Below are positions 20,176 through 29,566 of a stretch of 64,000 nucleotides of DNA, one piece after another. Source of the DNA: Sterolibacterium sp. (GTDB taxonomy: Bacteria; Pseudomonadota; Gammaproteobacteria; Burkholderiales; Rhodocyclaceae); assembly GCA_018061005.1 (NCBI GenBank), contig JAGOVA010000004.1, positions 30,578-94,577 on the forward strand, written 5' to 3'. A program made the position numbers and the translations under genes. Position 1 is the stretch's first letter. Each line of letters begins with the position of its first letter. Below the pieces are notes generated by a model that was not told where the DNA came from, did no database searches, and worked only from the letters and a program-made list of their open reading frames with translations.

Positions 20176-21657
20176 ATGATTGCTTCAAACCTACTCAGTC
20201 TTTCGATCTGGGTCCCCATCGTGGGAGCCTTGTTCGTCCTTGCGACCGGCTCGGATCGCAATGCAGGTCTTGCGCGGGTGGTGGCGCTGCTGGCGGCCAT
20301 CGCGGGCTTCCTGGTCACCTTGCCGATCTATGCGAACTTCGATAATGCCAAGAGCGCGATGCAACTGGTCGAACAGGCACCGTGGATCCCGCAATACAAC
20401 ATTCACTATTTCCTCGGGGTGGATGGCATTTCCATGTTGTTCCTCCTGCTCAACAGCTTCATCACCATCCTGGTCGTACTGGCCGGCTGGCAGGTGATCG
20501 AGAAAAAGGTGGCGCAATACATGGCAGCCTTCCTTGTCATGTCGGGGCTGATGAACGGTATTTTCTGTTCGCTGGATGCCGTGCTGTTCTATGTGTTCTT
20601 TGAAGCCTCACTGATACCGATGTACGTCATCATCGGTTTGTGGGGCGGGCCGAGCCGGGTGTATGCCGCATTCAAGTTCTTCCTCTACACCCTGGCGGGT
20701 TCGCTGCTGATGCTGCTCTCGCTGATGTATCTGTTCCTCCAATCGGGCAGCTTCAATATTCTCGACTGGCACATGCTGCCGCTGAGCCTGTCGGCACAGA
20801 CCTGGCTGTTCTTTGCCTTCCTAGCGGCCTTTGCCGTCAAGGTGCCGATGTGGCCGGTGCATACCTGGTTGCCGGATGCCCACGTCGAAGCACCCACGGG
20901 TGGCTCGGTGGTGCTGGCGGCCATCATGCTGAAGCTCGGTGCTTACGGTTTTCTGCGGTTCTCGCTGCCGATCATGCCGGATGCCAGCCACATGCTGTCG
21001 GGAATGATGATTGCCCTTTCGCTGACCGCAGTGATCTACATCGGCTTCATCGCGATCGTGCAGGGCGACATGAAGAAACTGGTGGCCTACTCCTCGGTTT
21101 CTCATATGGGCTTCGTGACCCTCGGCTTTTTCCTGTTCAACCAGATCGGTGTGGAAGGCGCACTGGTACAGATGATCTCCCACGGCTTCATTTCGGGCGC
21201 GATGTTTCTCTGTATCGGCATCATGTACGACCGCATGCATAGCCGCCAGATTGCCGATTACGGCGGTCTGGTGAATACCATGCCCAAGTTTGCAGCGTTC
21301 TTCCTGCTGTTCTCGATGGCCAACGCCGGTTTGCCCGCCACCTCGGGTTTTGTCGGCGAGTTCATGGTGATCATGGGTGCGATCAAATACAATTTCTGGG
21401 TTGGCTTTGGTGCAGCCTTCACGCTGATCCTGGGCGCGGCCTACACGCTGTGGATGTACAAACGCGTGGTGTTTGGTGCCGTGGCCAACGCGCATGTGGC
21501 GGAACTGACCGACATCAACGCACGCGAATTTTTCATTCTTGCGGTACTGGCTCTGTGCGTTCTTGGCATGGGTCTGTATCCGCTGCCCTTCACCGACGTG
21601 ATGCACGCCTCGGTCGACCACCTGCTCAAGCATGTGGCGATGAGCAAGCTGCTTTGA
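20176..21657 (+). CDS. nuoM: NADH-quinone oxidoreductase subunit M
   Basis: NuoM is an antiporter-like proton-pumping subunit. It has 493 residues and about fourteen helices. The catalytic glutamate is in [20 protein letters not shown], and the lysine-containing segments include [41 protein letters not shown] is also conserved. It lies 69 bp after nuoL and 28 bp before nuoN. Confidence 0.97.
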   Translation: MIASNLLSLSIWVPIVGALFVLATGSDRNAGLARVVALLAAIAGFLVTLPIYANFDNAKSAMQLVEQAPWIPQYNIHYFLGVDGISMLFLLLNSFITILVVLAGWQVIEKKVAQYMAAFLVMSGLMNGIFCSLDAVLFYVFFEASLIPMYVIIGLWGGPSRVYAAFKFFLYTLAGSLLMLLSLMYLFLQSGSFNILDWHMLPLSLSAQTWLFFAFLAAFAVKVPMWPVHTWLPDAHVEAPTGGSVVLAAIMLKLGAYGFLRFSLPIMPDASHMLSGMMIALSLTAVIYIGFIAIVQGDMKKLVAYSSVSHMGFVTLGFFLFNQIGVEGALVQMISHGFISGAMFLCIGIMYDRMHSRQIADYGGLVNTMPKFAAFFLLFSMANAGLPATSGFVGEFMVIMGAIKYNFWVGFGAAFTLILGAAYTLWMYKRVVFGAVANAHVAELTDINAREFFILAVLALCVLGMGLYPLPFTDVMHASVDHLLKHVAMSKLL

Positions 21658-21685
21658 ACCCGTTGCTGCGCCAAGAGAACCGAAC

Positions 21686-23164
21686 ATGAACTTTGTCATG
21701 CCCGATTTTTACCCCGCCGCCGCCGAGATTTTTCTCTTGGCGATGGCGTGTGCGATCCTGTTGATCGATCTCATCCTGCCCCCCGCGCAGCGCTGGCTGA
21801 TTGCCTTGCTGACGCAGGCCACATTGGTGGGATGTGCGTTGATCTCCTACATCATGCTGATCGATGGTCAGGTGGTGATGACCTTCAGTAACATGTTTGT
21901 CAGCGATTCACTGGCCAATCTGCTCAAACTGTTGATGGATTTGACGCTCATCTTCATGCTGGTCTACAACCGAGGTTATCTGGCGGTGCGTGGTCTGGAG
22001 AAGACCGAGTATTACCTGCTGGTGCTGTTTGGCGCGCTGGGCATGATGGTGATGATTTCGGCCAGCCATTTCGTCAGCCTGTATCTCGGCCTTGAGTTGC
22101 TGTCGCTCTCGTTGTATGCCCTGGTGGCACTGGATCGTGATTCCGCCCGTTCCACAGAAGCGGCGATGAAGTATTTTGTACTGGGCGCACTCGCTTCCGG
22201 CTTGCTGTTGTATGGCATGTCGATGATTTACGGTGCAACGGGTACCCTCGAAATTGGTGGCGTGGCCCAGAGCATCTATCAAGGTGCGGCCAACAAGAGC
22301 GTGCTGCTGTTTGGTCTGGTATTCCTCGTGGCGGGGCTGGCGTTCAAACTGGGTGTGGTGCCTTTCCATATGTGGATACCGGATGTGTATCACGGCGCAC
22401 CGACTGCCGTGGCACTGTTCATTGGCTCTGCGCCGAAACTGGCGGCATTTGCGATGGCCATGCGACTGCTGGTGTATGGCTTGTTTGATCTGGCTGAACA
22501 TTGGCAGGCCATGCTGATGATCATGGCGGTGCTATCCATCGCCATCGGTAACCTGGCCGCCATTGCCCAGACCAATCTCAAGCGCATGCTGGCTTATTCC
22601 GCCATTTCCCACATGGGCTTCATGGTGCTGGGTTTGCTGTCCGGTGTGGTGGGCGGCAACATCGATCCGAATCGTGCCATCGCCTCGTACAGTGCATCGC
22701 TGTATTACATCATTTCGTATGTGATCATGACCCTCGGCGCTTTTGGCATGATGCTGCTGCTTTCGCGTGCCGGGCATGAGGCCGAGGAAATTGTCGACTT
22801 CAAGGGGCTCAACCAGCGCAGCCCGTGGTTCGCTGCGATGATGGCGATCGTCATGTTCTCGATGGCCGGTATTCCGCCTTTCATCGGTTTCTGGGCAAAA
22901 TTTCTGGTGTTGCTGGCCGTCATCGATGCGGGGCAGCTGTGGCTGGCGATCGTGGCCATCCTGTTCTCGCTGATAGGTGCCTTCTATTACCTGCGTATCG
23001 TCAAGCTGATGTACTTTGATGCACCGGCTGACAAAACACCGATACAGGCCAGTTTCGATATGCGCCTGTTGCTGTCGGTGAATGGTCTGGGGGTGCTTGT
23101 GCTCGGTCTGTTCCCGCAGATTTCCATGTTTCTGGGCACCATCAGCCTGCTGCGCTCGCTTTGA
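21686..23164 (+). CDS. nuoN: NADH-quinone oxidoreductase subunit N
   Basis: NuoN is the third antiporter-like proton-pumping subunit, next to NuoK. It has 492 residues. Conserved parts are [19 protein letters not shown] (glutamate), [21 protein letters not shown] (lysine) and [16 protein letters not shown]. It is the last nuo gene. The NUDIX gene begins 27 bp downstream on the same strand and may be read through from the operon. Confidence 0.97.
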   Translation: MNFVMPDFYPAAAEIFLLAMACAILLIDLILPPAQRWLIALLTQATLVGCALISYIMLIDGQVVMTFSNMFVSDSLANLLKLLMDLTLIFMLVYNRGYLAVRGLEKTEYYLLVLFGALGMMVMISASHFVSLYLGLELLSLSLYALVALDRDSARSTEAAMKYFVLGALASGLLLYGMSMIYGATGTLEIGGVAQSIYQGAANKSVLLFGLVFLVAGLAFKLGVVPFHMWIPDVYHGAPTAVALFIGSAPKLAAFAMAMRLLVYGLFDLAEHWQAMLMIMAVLSIAIGNLAAIAQTNLKRMLAYSAISHMGFMVLGLLSGVVGGNIDPNRAIASYSASLYYIISYVIMTLGAFGMMLLLSRAGHEAEEIVDFKGLNQRSPWFAAMMAIVMFSMAGIPPFIGFWAKFLVLLAVIDAGQLWLAIVAILFSLIGAFYYLRIVKLMYFDAPADKTPIQASFDMRLLLSVNGLGVLVLGLFPQISMFLGTISLLRSL

Positions 23165-23191
23165 TTGCCTGACTGAACACCGCGCGGTTTC

Positions 23192-23782
23192 ATGAGCTAT
23201 ACGCCGGACAGCCCTGATACACCCGAGGCCTCGCTGCTTGAAACGCGCCTTTCAGGTGTCGAGGTGTATCGCGGCAAATTACTGACGGTACACGCCGACC
23301 GGGTGCGTTTGCCGGATGGCGGAGAGAGCGTCCGTGAACATATCCTGCATCCGGGTGCGGTCGTCATCATTGCCCCGCTGGATAACGGCAAGCTGTTATT
23401 CGAACGGCAATTCCGCTACCCGCTGGGGCAGGTTTTTCTGGAGCTTCCCGCAGGCAAGATTGATCAGGGCGAACCGCCACTGGATACAGCGCGCCGTGAA
23501 TTGCGTGAAGAAACCGGTTACAAGGCGCGCCACTGGCTGCATCTGGGAGTCATGCATCCTTGCATCGGCTATTCCAACGAGCGTATCGAAATTTTTCTTG
23601 CTCATGGACTCTCGTTTGTGGGCCATGAACGCGATCAGGGCGAGTTTCTCGAAGTGATGGAACTGTCTCTGGCCGATGCCCTGCTGGCTGTGCGTGACGG
23701 TGAAATCACCGATGCCAAGACGATTACCGCGTTGCTCTGGGCGGACAAAATCTATTCCGGTGCCTGGCCGCTACCGGCGTAA
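23192..23782 (+). CDS. NUDIX hydrolase, ADP-ribose pyrophosphatase type
   Basis: This 196-residue cytosolic enzyme probably splits ADP-ribose or another nucleoside diphosphate sugar. The NUDIX box is complete: GKIDQGE, seven residues, then RELREETGY, with the metal-binding glutamates present. The N-terminal strands (SGVEVYRGKLLTVHADRVRLPDG) and PGAVVIIAPLDNGKLLFERQFRYP resemble NudF-type ADP-ribose pyrophosphatases. It follows nuoN closely, as in many betaproteobacteria, and is convergent with the next gene, 4 bp away. Confidence 0.9.
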   Translation: MSYTPDSPDTPEASLLETRLSGVEVYRGKLLTVHADRVRLPDGGESVREHILHPGAVVIIAPLDNGKLLFERQFRYPLGQVFLELPAGKIDQGEPPLDTARRELREETGYKARHWLHLGVMHPCIGYSNERIEIFLAHGLSFVGHERDQGEFLEVMELSLADALLAVRDGEITDAKTITALLWADKIYSGAWPLPA

Positions 23783-23786
23783 ATCG

Positions 23787-24752
23787 TCATGTTTGGCCTG
23801 TCTGGCCATCCAGCCAGACCGCCAGTCCTTGCGCGTTCAATTCCAGATCCATTTCCAGCAGACGTAATAGTGCATCCCCCTGCAAGCCCCAGTTTTTCTG
23901 CGCGGCTTCATCGGTCATGATTTTGCCCAAGGCACGTTTCAAGGCCGTGTGCCGTTGTTCGCCAGCACACTTCAACGGCAGTGCGGCGTTCACCACGGCA
24001 TCGAGCAGACGATGCAGGTCGGCACCCATGCGGGGAATGTCGGTGATTTGCCCATAGTGCGTCAGATACAGGGCTGCAGGTTGCCAGGACAGCAGCAGGT
24101 CGATGGAGCGATGCAGGGCGACGGGATCAAAATGGACAGGCGTGGTCGTCGGGCAGATGAACTGCTGACCCGCGCGATCGCATTCGCGATAGGAAAGGCC
24201 GAATGTGTCGCCGGTAAAGAAATGTCCGGTCAGCCCATCGCGGATGCAGATGTGGTGCCGTGCATGGCCCGGCGTATGCAGCATCAGCAGTTCCCGGCCA
24301 TTGAGATCAAATTTCTGTTCGTGTTCGACAGCGGTGATACGCTGCGCGTCGATGGGCAGGATTTCGCCATACAGTTGTTGAAACTTCTCTTCGCCATATA
24401 CCGCCACCGTCCCGGCCACGAGGCGGGCGGGTTCGGCGATGTGTTTTGCCCCCAACGGGTGCACGAGTAACTGGGCATTCGGCAATTCCCGCAGCAATGC
24501 ACCCGCCCCACCCGCGTGATCGAGATGGATGTGCGTGAGTATGACGAAATCCACTTGTGCGGGAGACAGTCCGTATTCCGCCAGGCTCGCCAGCACGCGG
24601 GGTACGGCATGCTGGCTGGCCGTATCAATCAAGGCGGCACGCCCTTGCTCGATCAACAGATGGATGGCGGCCAGTTTAGGGCGGCCATAGCCAGAATCTA
24701 TAGCGATGAGGCCATTTCCATAGTCTGTGGAAAAAGAGGTGGGCTGGTTCAT
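23787..24752 (-). CDS. Metallo-beta-lactamase-fold hydrolase
   Basis: This 321-residue zinc hydrolase has unknown substrate. I start it at the ATG at 24752 because GGGAG lies just upstream. A start at 24800 adds an unconvincing leader. Metal ligands are in LTHIHLDHAGG (HxHxDH), HTPGHARHH and FTGDTFG, with a late LTHYG histidine. The C-terminal helical region (ICIRDGLTGHF, then a cap-like tail ending in TGQT) resembles glyoxalase II-like quinoprotein-relative hydrolases. The upstream region is shared with the divergent ppa gene. Confidence 0.87.
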   Translation of the reverse strand: MNQPTSFSTDYGNGLIAIDSGYGRPKLAAIHLLIEQGRAALIDTASQHAVPRVLASLAEYGLSPAQVDFVILTHIHLDHAGGAGALLRELPNAQLLVHPLGAKHIAEPARLVAGTVAVYGEEKFQQLYGEILPIDAQRITAVEHEQKFDLNGRELLMLHTPGHARHHICIRDGLTGHFFTGDTFGLSYRECDRAGQQFICPTTTPVHFDPVALHRSIDLLLSWQPAALYLTHYGQITDIPRMGADLHRLLDAVVNAALPLKCAGEQRHTALKRALGKIMTDEAAQKNWGLQGDALLRLLEMDLELNAQGLAVWLDGQTGQT

Positions 24753-24866
24753 GGGTGGCTCCCGGTCGGCGTTGATCGTGCTTGATGCGTGGATTGTCAC
24801 CGATTTTCAGGTGATTTATGGCAACGGCAACGATATAATGGCAGGCTATTTTTTCAGGAGAAAACC

Positions 24867-25415
24867 ATGGGTCTTGATCGCGTGCCGTCAGGCAAGGATT
24901 TGCCAAACGATTTCAATGTCATCATCGAGATTTCGATGCGCTCTGATCCGATCAAATACGAGGTCGACAAGGAGTCTGGCGCGATTTTCGTCGATCGTTT
25001 CATGTCGACGGCCATGTATTACCCCTGTAACTATGGCTACATTCCGCACACCATTTCAGGCGATGGCGATCCCGTGGATATTCTGGTGGTTTCGCAATTT
25101 TCCCTGCCCCCCGGCGTAGTGGTGCGCTGCCGCCCGATCGGCATGCTGAAAATGACCGATGAAGCCGGTGAAGACGCGAAAGTGCTGGCCGTGCCGGTGG
25201 ACAAACTCACGCCCATGTATCGTGATGTCGTCAGTTATCGTGACATGCCGCAGATACTGCTGGATCAGATTTCACACTTCTTTGCGCGTTACAAGGATCT
25301 CGAGCCGGGCAAGTTCGTCAAGGTTGTTGGCTGGGTCGACGTGGAAGAAGCCAAGCAGGAAATTCTCAGCGGAATCAGCGCCTACAACGACGCACAGGAA
25401 AAGCCGGCCTTCTGA
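24867..25415 (+). CDS. ppa: Inorganic pyrophosphatase
   Basis: This soluble family I pyrophosphatase hydrolyses PPi and drives biosynthetic reactions. The ATG at 24867 is preceded by CAGGAG and gives 182 residues. Family motifs are [32 protein letters not shown], and the metal-binding DGDPVDILV (signature D-[SGDN]-D-[PE]-[LIVMF]-D), plus KVLAVP. A TATAAT at 24834-24839 is a likely -10 element, but I see no good -35. Confidence 0.96.
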   Translation: MGLDRVPSGKDLPNDFNVIIEISMRSDPIKYEVDKESGAIFVDRFMSTAMYYPCNYGYIPHTISGDGDPVDILVVSQFSLPPGVVVRCRPIGMLKMTDEAGEDAKVLAVPVDKLTPMYRDVVSYRDMPQILLDQISHFFARYKDLEPGKFVKVVGWVDVEEAKQEILSGISAYNDAQEKPAF

Positions 25416-25426
25416 TGATCACCGGC

Positions 25427-26896
25427 TTACCAGGCAAACAGTACCTGATACCAGTTACCGCCCATCACGGCGAGTGACAGCAGGAAGAAAACGGCAGCAG
25501 CGAGGCGACGAGGCCACGCGCTGCCGTTTTGCATGATGAGCCGCACGCCCAGCACGGCAGAAACCAGCATGCCGCTGCCGATCAGTGCGGCGCGCAGGGC
25601 GGGCAGGCTGTTGAGCACGATGCCTTCGGATTTGAGCTGACTACTGGTGAGCATGCTCAGACCGACAAAAATGCTGATGCCAGCCAGCGGCACCAGTGCC
25701 AGGGACAAGCGTTGCCAGTTCAGGGGTGTTGTGGCGGATTTCAAACAACGTGCAGCCAGTGCGAGCGACAGCCAGACCAGGCTGCCGATCAGCAGGCCAA
25801 TGCCGACGATATAACCGGTCACCAGCAGGCCGTCGAGCCAGGTGAATACATCGTTGGCCTCCGGATAATGCGTCAGCACCCACCATGGTGCTTCGTCGCC
25901 GAGTAGCAAGAAGTGTTCGCCTTCCACCAGTTTTTCGGCGATGGCGAGTTTGATGCGGACGAACCACGGGCTGATTGTCCATTGAAAGGCCGCTGAGGCG
26001 ACCCCCAGTACACCGAAGATCAGCGTCAACGCTTCGCTGGTACTGGCGCGTGTCTGGGTGGACAGAATCTCCTGCCAGGGCGCGCGTGCCGCCAGCGCCA
26101 CCGCACCACGATGCCCCGCGCAACGGCCACAGGCATGGCACTCTGATGCGCCCGTCATGCGCCGGATGTCGATCAGGGGCGCGCAATTCACTGGGGCTGC
26201 GGGTGACTTGACGATGTGGATGGGGCGGGCTGCAGCGGGCGTGTGATGATCCCAGGCCGCCCGATCCACGCGAAAGTGCAGCGGCGCCACGCGCGCCAGC
26301 AGGGCAAACACACCGCTAGCCGGGCACAGGTGACGGCACCAGATGCGCTTGCCACGGCCGTAGATGAAGCCGATCGCCAATGCAGCCAGGCTGGATCCCC
26401 CCAGAATCAGTAACGCCGCCTGCGGATATTCATAAACACTGATGAGCTGTCCGTAAATCGTGGTGCAAATAAAAGCAAAAAAAGGCCAGCCCGACCACTT
26501 CAGCCAATGGGGAACCGGCCGTCCCAGGCCGTGGTTGCTGGCCCATTCGGTGAGAGTACCTTCAGGACAGAATATGCCGCACCAGACCCTGCCGAACAAC
26601 AGGGTGGCCAGCATGACCCCTGGCCACCAGACACCCCAGAACATGAACTGGGCAAACAGCCGCAGGTTGTTCCACAGATGCGCGCCTTCGGGTGGGATGG
26701 GCTGGAAGGCCGGAATGATGACCAGTGCCATGTAGAACAACACCACCGTCCATTGCACGGCTTGTATCGCCCGCCGATGGCGCAGCATGGCCTCGCCCAG
26801 GCGCGCGAGGCCGCCACGCATGAAAGTCAGGCGGGCGGGTGAGGAGGCAGGCGGCAACGAAAGTGCAGCGTCGTGCGGGGCGGTGTGTTCGGTCAT
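25427..26896 (-). CDS. Membrane polyferredoxin (NosR/FtrD-like 4Fe-4S protein)
   Basis: This 489-residue inner-membrane protein has several transmembrane helices and cytoplasmic or periplasmic cysteine motifs. These are FGRVWCGIFCPEGTLTEW and RIWCRHLCPASG (both CxxxCP) and CHACGRCAGHRGAV (CxxCxxC lacking the usual fourth cysteine and proline). It is the last gene of the iron cluster, 18 bp after the cupredoxin. In FtrABCD-type systems the polyferredoxin FtrD is thought to accept electrons from iron oxidation. By position it fits that role, but the assignment is an inference. NosR-like electron transfer is the main alternative. Confidence 0.75.
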   Translation of the reverse strand: MTEHTAPHDAALSLPPASSPARLTFMRGGLARLGEAMLRHRRAIQAVQWTVVLFYMALVIIPAFQPIPPEGAHLWNNLRLFAQFMFWGVWWPGVMLATLLFGRVWCGIFCPEGTLTEWASNHGLGRPVPHWLKWSGWPFFAFICTTIYGQLISVYEYPQAALLILGGSSLAALAIGFIYGRGKRIWCRHLCPASGVFALLARVAPLHFRVDRAAWDHHTPAAARPIHIVKSPAAPVNCAPLIDIRRMTGASECHACGRCAGHRGAVALAARAPWQEILSTQTRASTSEALTLIFGVLGVASAAFQWTISPWFVRIKLAIAEKLVEGEHFLLLGDEAPWWVLTHYPEANDVFTWLDGLLVTGYIVGIGLLIGSLVWLSLALAARCLKSATTPLNWQRLSLALVPLAGISIFVGLSMLTSSQLKSEGIVLNSLPALRAALIGSGMLVSAVLGVRLIMQNGSAWPRRLAAAVFFLLSLAVMGGNWYQVLFAW

Positions 26897-26914
26897 GAGT
26901 GCATGATCAACAGC

Positions 26915-27259
26915 TTATCTGGCGACGATGTTCCCTTTCGCCGTATCCGGATGGAATTCACCGAAGAACGGATAGCTGCCGGGTTTCAGGGGCTGGAAAA
27001 TGATGAAGCTCGATGCGCCTGCCGCCAGCACCTTTTCCTTGCGGAGTTCGAGACTTTCGAATTCCTCGGGGCCCGGGCCTTCATTCTTGATGAGCAGACG
27101 AAACTTGGTGTTGGCCGCCACTTCGACCGTATCCGGAATGAAACGTCCGGCCTTGATGGTCAGGTGGTAGGTGGGCATTTCCTGGGCGTGGACGTGAGCG
27201 TGCGGCAGGGCGAGTAGTAAGGTCAATGCAGCGGCACGGCAGATGTTCAGTAACGACAT
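26915..27259 (-). CDS. FtrB-like periplasmic cupredoxin-fold protein
   Basis: This small periplasmic protein has 114 residues from the ATG at 27259, which has AAAGGA upstream. The signal peptide is MSLLNICRAAALTLLLALPHAHVHA. The rest is a cupredoxin_1-like beta-sandwich (FIPDTVEVAANTKFRLLIKNEG, PGSYPFFGEFHP). It lacks the type-1 copper set of Cys, two His and Met. Instead it has Glu66/Glu67, Glu101 and His103, as in FtrB/EfeO-like iron proteins. It is probably the ferroxidase partner of the P19 protein encoded two genes upstream. Confidence 0.78.
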   Translation of the reverse strand: MSLLNICRAAALTLLLALPHAHVHAQEMPTYHLTIKAGRFIPDTVEVAANTKFRLLIKNEGPGPEEFESLELRKEKVLAAGASSFIIFQPLKPGSYPFFGEFHPDTAKGNIVAR

Positions 27260-27299
27260 GGCATACTTTCCTTTCGGTTTCAGGCCATCAATCAATAAA

Positions 27300-28877
27300 T
27301 CAATAAGAGATCGTACCGCGCAGCCCCAGTATCTTGATGGTCTGGGCATCGGGGTTGGCACCGGCATGGCGCAGGATCTGCAGGTCGGGGCTCAGTTCGA
27401 ACTGCTTGCTGATGCGATAACGATAGTAAAGCTCGACCGAATGCTCGGCACTTCCGGGCGCGTAGGCAAAGAGCCCGCTGCCGTCACCCACCCGGTCACC
27501 ACTGCCACCGAGCCGGCGGAAATCCTTGCTGCTGCGAAGATGGCCATAGGCCAGCCCCAGCGCGTCGGCACCGCGTCCCCAGGTCGAGCCATTCACCTCG
27601 GCACCAATGGCGAGTGCCCGGTCGAAGCGCACCTGACCGTTGATCTGCTGGCCATAACGGGCAAACAGGGCGACCTCGTCGGAAACCTGCTGATTGAGAG
27701 AAAGCCCCCAGCCGCTTTGCGTGGCCTGATTGCCGTCCAGCTGAGCGACGTGGCCGCTGCGCCAGACATAGAACCGGTAATTGCCCGTCAGCCCGGTAAA
27801 CGGATGCGCCACAGTTTCGGCCTGCGCGATGACCAGCGGAGAACTGAAGGTATTGCGGTAGCGTGCGCCTTCACCCGTACCGAATACGCCCAGCGACAGC
27901 CGCCAGGGTTCAATCCGGGCGTTGCGGTTCAGGTAGGAGGCCACCGCACCTGGCTGAAAGCCATTGGCATCTACGCCGACCTGCCCGCCGGCATCAAGCA
28001 GCGGGTTATGCACGAAAACCGAATTGAGGAACTGGCGGCCTTCGTCACCTGCGACGGTGTTCTGATCGAAGAAACCGAAGATGTCCATCTTGCCGAAGCT
28101 CAGTTCCAGCGTCTCGCGTGAATTGGGTTTGAAGCCGCCGAAGGGCAGGGGGATCGCTGCCTGATACCAGGCTTCGCCCAGCGTGGGCGAAGAGTCTTCA
28201 GCCACCGTGCCGCTGGTATGAAATCCCACGGCGTTGGTCGCATTGGCAAATGCGCCCAGATTGGCCAGCGGCGCATTGAGGCCGGGATTCTGCCCCATGC
28301 GGAAGTGGGCAAACACCTTGTGTTCGATGTCGCCCAGCGGCGCCAATGGCAGACTGGCGGTGATATCGACGCGGTTGCCCAACTGGCTGTGGTTGTCGAT
28401 GCTGCCGACGGGCAGGCCATACGGTCGTTGCGCCACGGTGATCAGGCTGGCGCCGACACTGAGGCCATCAAATGCGCCGATTTTTTTGGCAGCATGCTTC
28501 ATGTCCAGCACATCTTTTTCCGCCGCCTTCAGGCGCACGGTGAGATCCGGCTCATTTTCGCTGATGCGCTCGCTTTCCAGCCCACGGGTGATCTGTTCCT
28601 GGGTTTGCTCTAGGGTCGTGATGCGCTGTTCCAGCGGCGATGGCGTGGATGGCGTGGGTTTTTCAGCCAGCCGTTGCTCCAGTTCAGTATTGCGTTTTTC
28701 AAGATGGTCGAGACGGGTATTCAGTTTTTCCAGTAACTGCAGCAAATTCGTCTGGTTGGGTTTTTTGGCCGCAAGCGGGGCGGCCAGCGCTGCTTGCCCG
28801 CTACTGATGCCCAGCAGGGCACAGGCCAGCGCCAGTGTTTTCAAGCGTGGGCGCGCGATGTTCGTGAGGCAGGTCAT
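27300..28877 (-). CDS. OprB-like outer-membrane porin with coiled-coil N-terminus
   Basis: This protein has 525 residues from the ATG at 28877. It has a signal peptide (core TLALACALLGISSGQAALA), then a coiled coil (about residues 45-120, LLEKLNTRLDHLEKRNTELEQRL), then a beta-barrel resembling the OprB carbohydrate-porin family. Typical barrel parts are QFLNSVFVHNP, GAVASYLN and SGWGLSLNQQVSDEVALFARYGQ. It ends in an aromatic residue (GTISY), as outer-membrane porins do. The start lies 1 bp after the P19 stop, with AAGGCGG as ribosome site. Its place in an iron operon suggests it supplies substrate to P19, though this is not known. Confidence 0.8.
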   Translation of the reverse strand: MTCLTNIARPRLKTLALACALLGISSGQAALAAPLAAKKPNQTNLLQLLEKLNTRLDHLEKRNTELEQRLAEKPTPSTPSPLEQRITTLEQTQEQITRGLESERISENEPDLTVRLKAAEKDVLDMKHAAKKIGAFDGLSVGASLITVAQRPYGLPVGSIDNHSQLGNRVDITASLPLAPLGDIEHKVFAHFRMGQNPGLNAPLANLGAFANATNAVGFHTSGTVAEDSSPTLGEAWYQAAIPLPFGGFKPNSRETLELSFGKMDIFGFFDQNTVAGDEGRQFLNSVFVHNPLLDAGGQVGVDANGFQPGAVASYLNRNARIEPWRLSLGVFGTGEGARYRNTFSSPLVIAQAETVAHPFTGLTGNYRFYVWRSGHVAQLDGNQATQSGWGLSLNQQVSDEVALFARYGQQINGQVRFDRALAIGAEVNGSTWGRGADALGLAYGHLRSSKDFRRLGGSGDRVGDGSGLFAYAPGSAEHSVELYYRYRISKQFELSPDLQILRHAGANPDAQTIKILGLRGTISY

Positions 28878-28878
28878 G

Positions 28879-29430
28879 TCAGTAGCCGCCTTTTTTACCG
28901 ATGCCGACGTAGGTGAATTCATACTCGACATCGAAAGGCTTGAACCACGGACGCACACCGGTCAAACGGTCGGTATGGCGGCCAAAGTGGGCGTGCTGGT
29001 TTTCAGACGGCGGCAGGATGGTGTATTTGACGCGATACTTGCCCGGGCCGGACAGCTTGATGTTGTCGCCATAATGCGGCCCGTCATTCGCCACCATGGG
29101 CATGAAATCGCCGCTGATCTTCTGGGTGCCGCCGATTTTGCTGATTTCAAACTTGATCAGCAGATAAGGAATCCACGCGCCTTCCTCGAAGCCGTTCGGG
29201 TTGTTGGCCAGCGCACGGATATCCGCTTCGATGTGAATGTCCGACTCCTCGGCCTTCTTCATCATGCCATCCGGTTCCATGGTGATGGGTTGCAGATACA
29301 CCGCGCTGATTTCCATGCCGTTGCGCTGCTGCGGAGTGCCGATCGGGTATTCGACAGCCTGTGCGGTAAGCGGCAACAGCAGCGCGCCACCGATGAGAGT
29401 CGTGCCGAGCAGTTTCTTGAAGCGTGTCAT
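28879..29430 (-). CDS. ftrA: P19/FtrA periplasmic iron-uptake protein
   Basis: This 183-residue periplasmic protein is of the Campylobacter P19 / Bordetella FtrA family, which binds Cu and Fe and serves ferrous iron uptake. Residues 1-25 are a signal peptide. The metal-site residues are at the family positions: His66 and Glu68 (DIHIEAD), Met110/Met112 (FMPMV), His119 (DGPHYGDN) and His152 (FGRHTDRLTGV). AAAGGG precedes the ATG. It is the first gene of a four-gene minus-strand operon behind a Fur-box-like promoter. Confidence 0.9.
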   Translation of the reverse strand: MTRFKKLLGTTLIGGALLLPLTAQAVEYPIGTPQQRNGMEISAVYLQPITMEPDGMMKKAEESDIHIEADIRALANNPNGFEEGAWIPYLLIKFEISKIGGTQKISGDFMPMVANDGPHYGDNIKLSGPGKYRVKYTILPPSENQHAHFGRHTDRLTGVRPWFKPFDVEYEFTYVGIGKKGGY

Positions 29431-29449
29431 GATATGCGCCCTTTGTGTT

Positions 29450-29494
29450 AATGAGAATGGTTCGCATTATTGCAAGAGCGGCAGCGCAGGTCAA
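29450..29494 (-). promoter_or_regulatory. Promoter with overlapping Fur-box-like palindrome
   Basis: Read on the minus strand, TTGACC (29489-29494) and AATAAT (29466-29471) are 17 bp apart. The 19-bp palindrome at 29450-29468 has half-sites AATGAGAAT and AATGCGAAC around one central base, with 7 of 9 positions matching, as in Fur boxes. It overlaps the -10 element and precedes ftrA by 19 bp. Iron repression by Fur is inferred. Confidence 0.7.
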
Positions 29495-29566
29495 GGGGGT
29501 GCGTGGATTTCTCGATGCGATTACAGCGAGATGCCGTGGGGGTGCAGGTTTGCGCTATCATGAGCC

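Noticed and set aside
27243-29451. Long plus-strand frames (27243-28121 and 28234-29451) over the porin and P19 genes
   Set aside because: The minus-strand genes have signal peptides, a Fur-like promoter and conserved metal ligands. The plus-strand frames have none of these.
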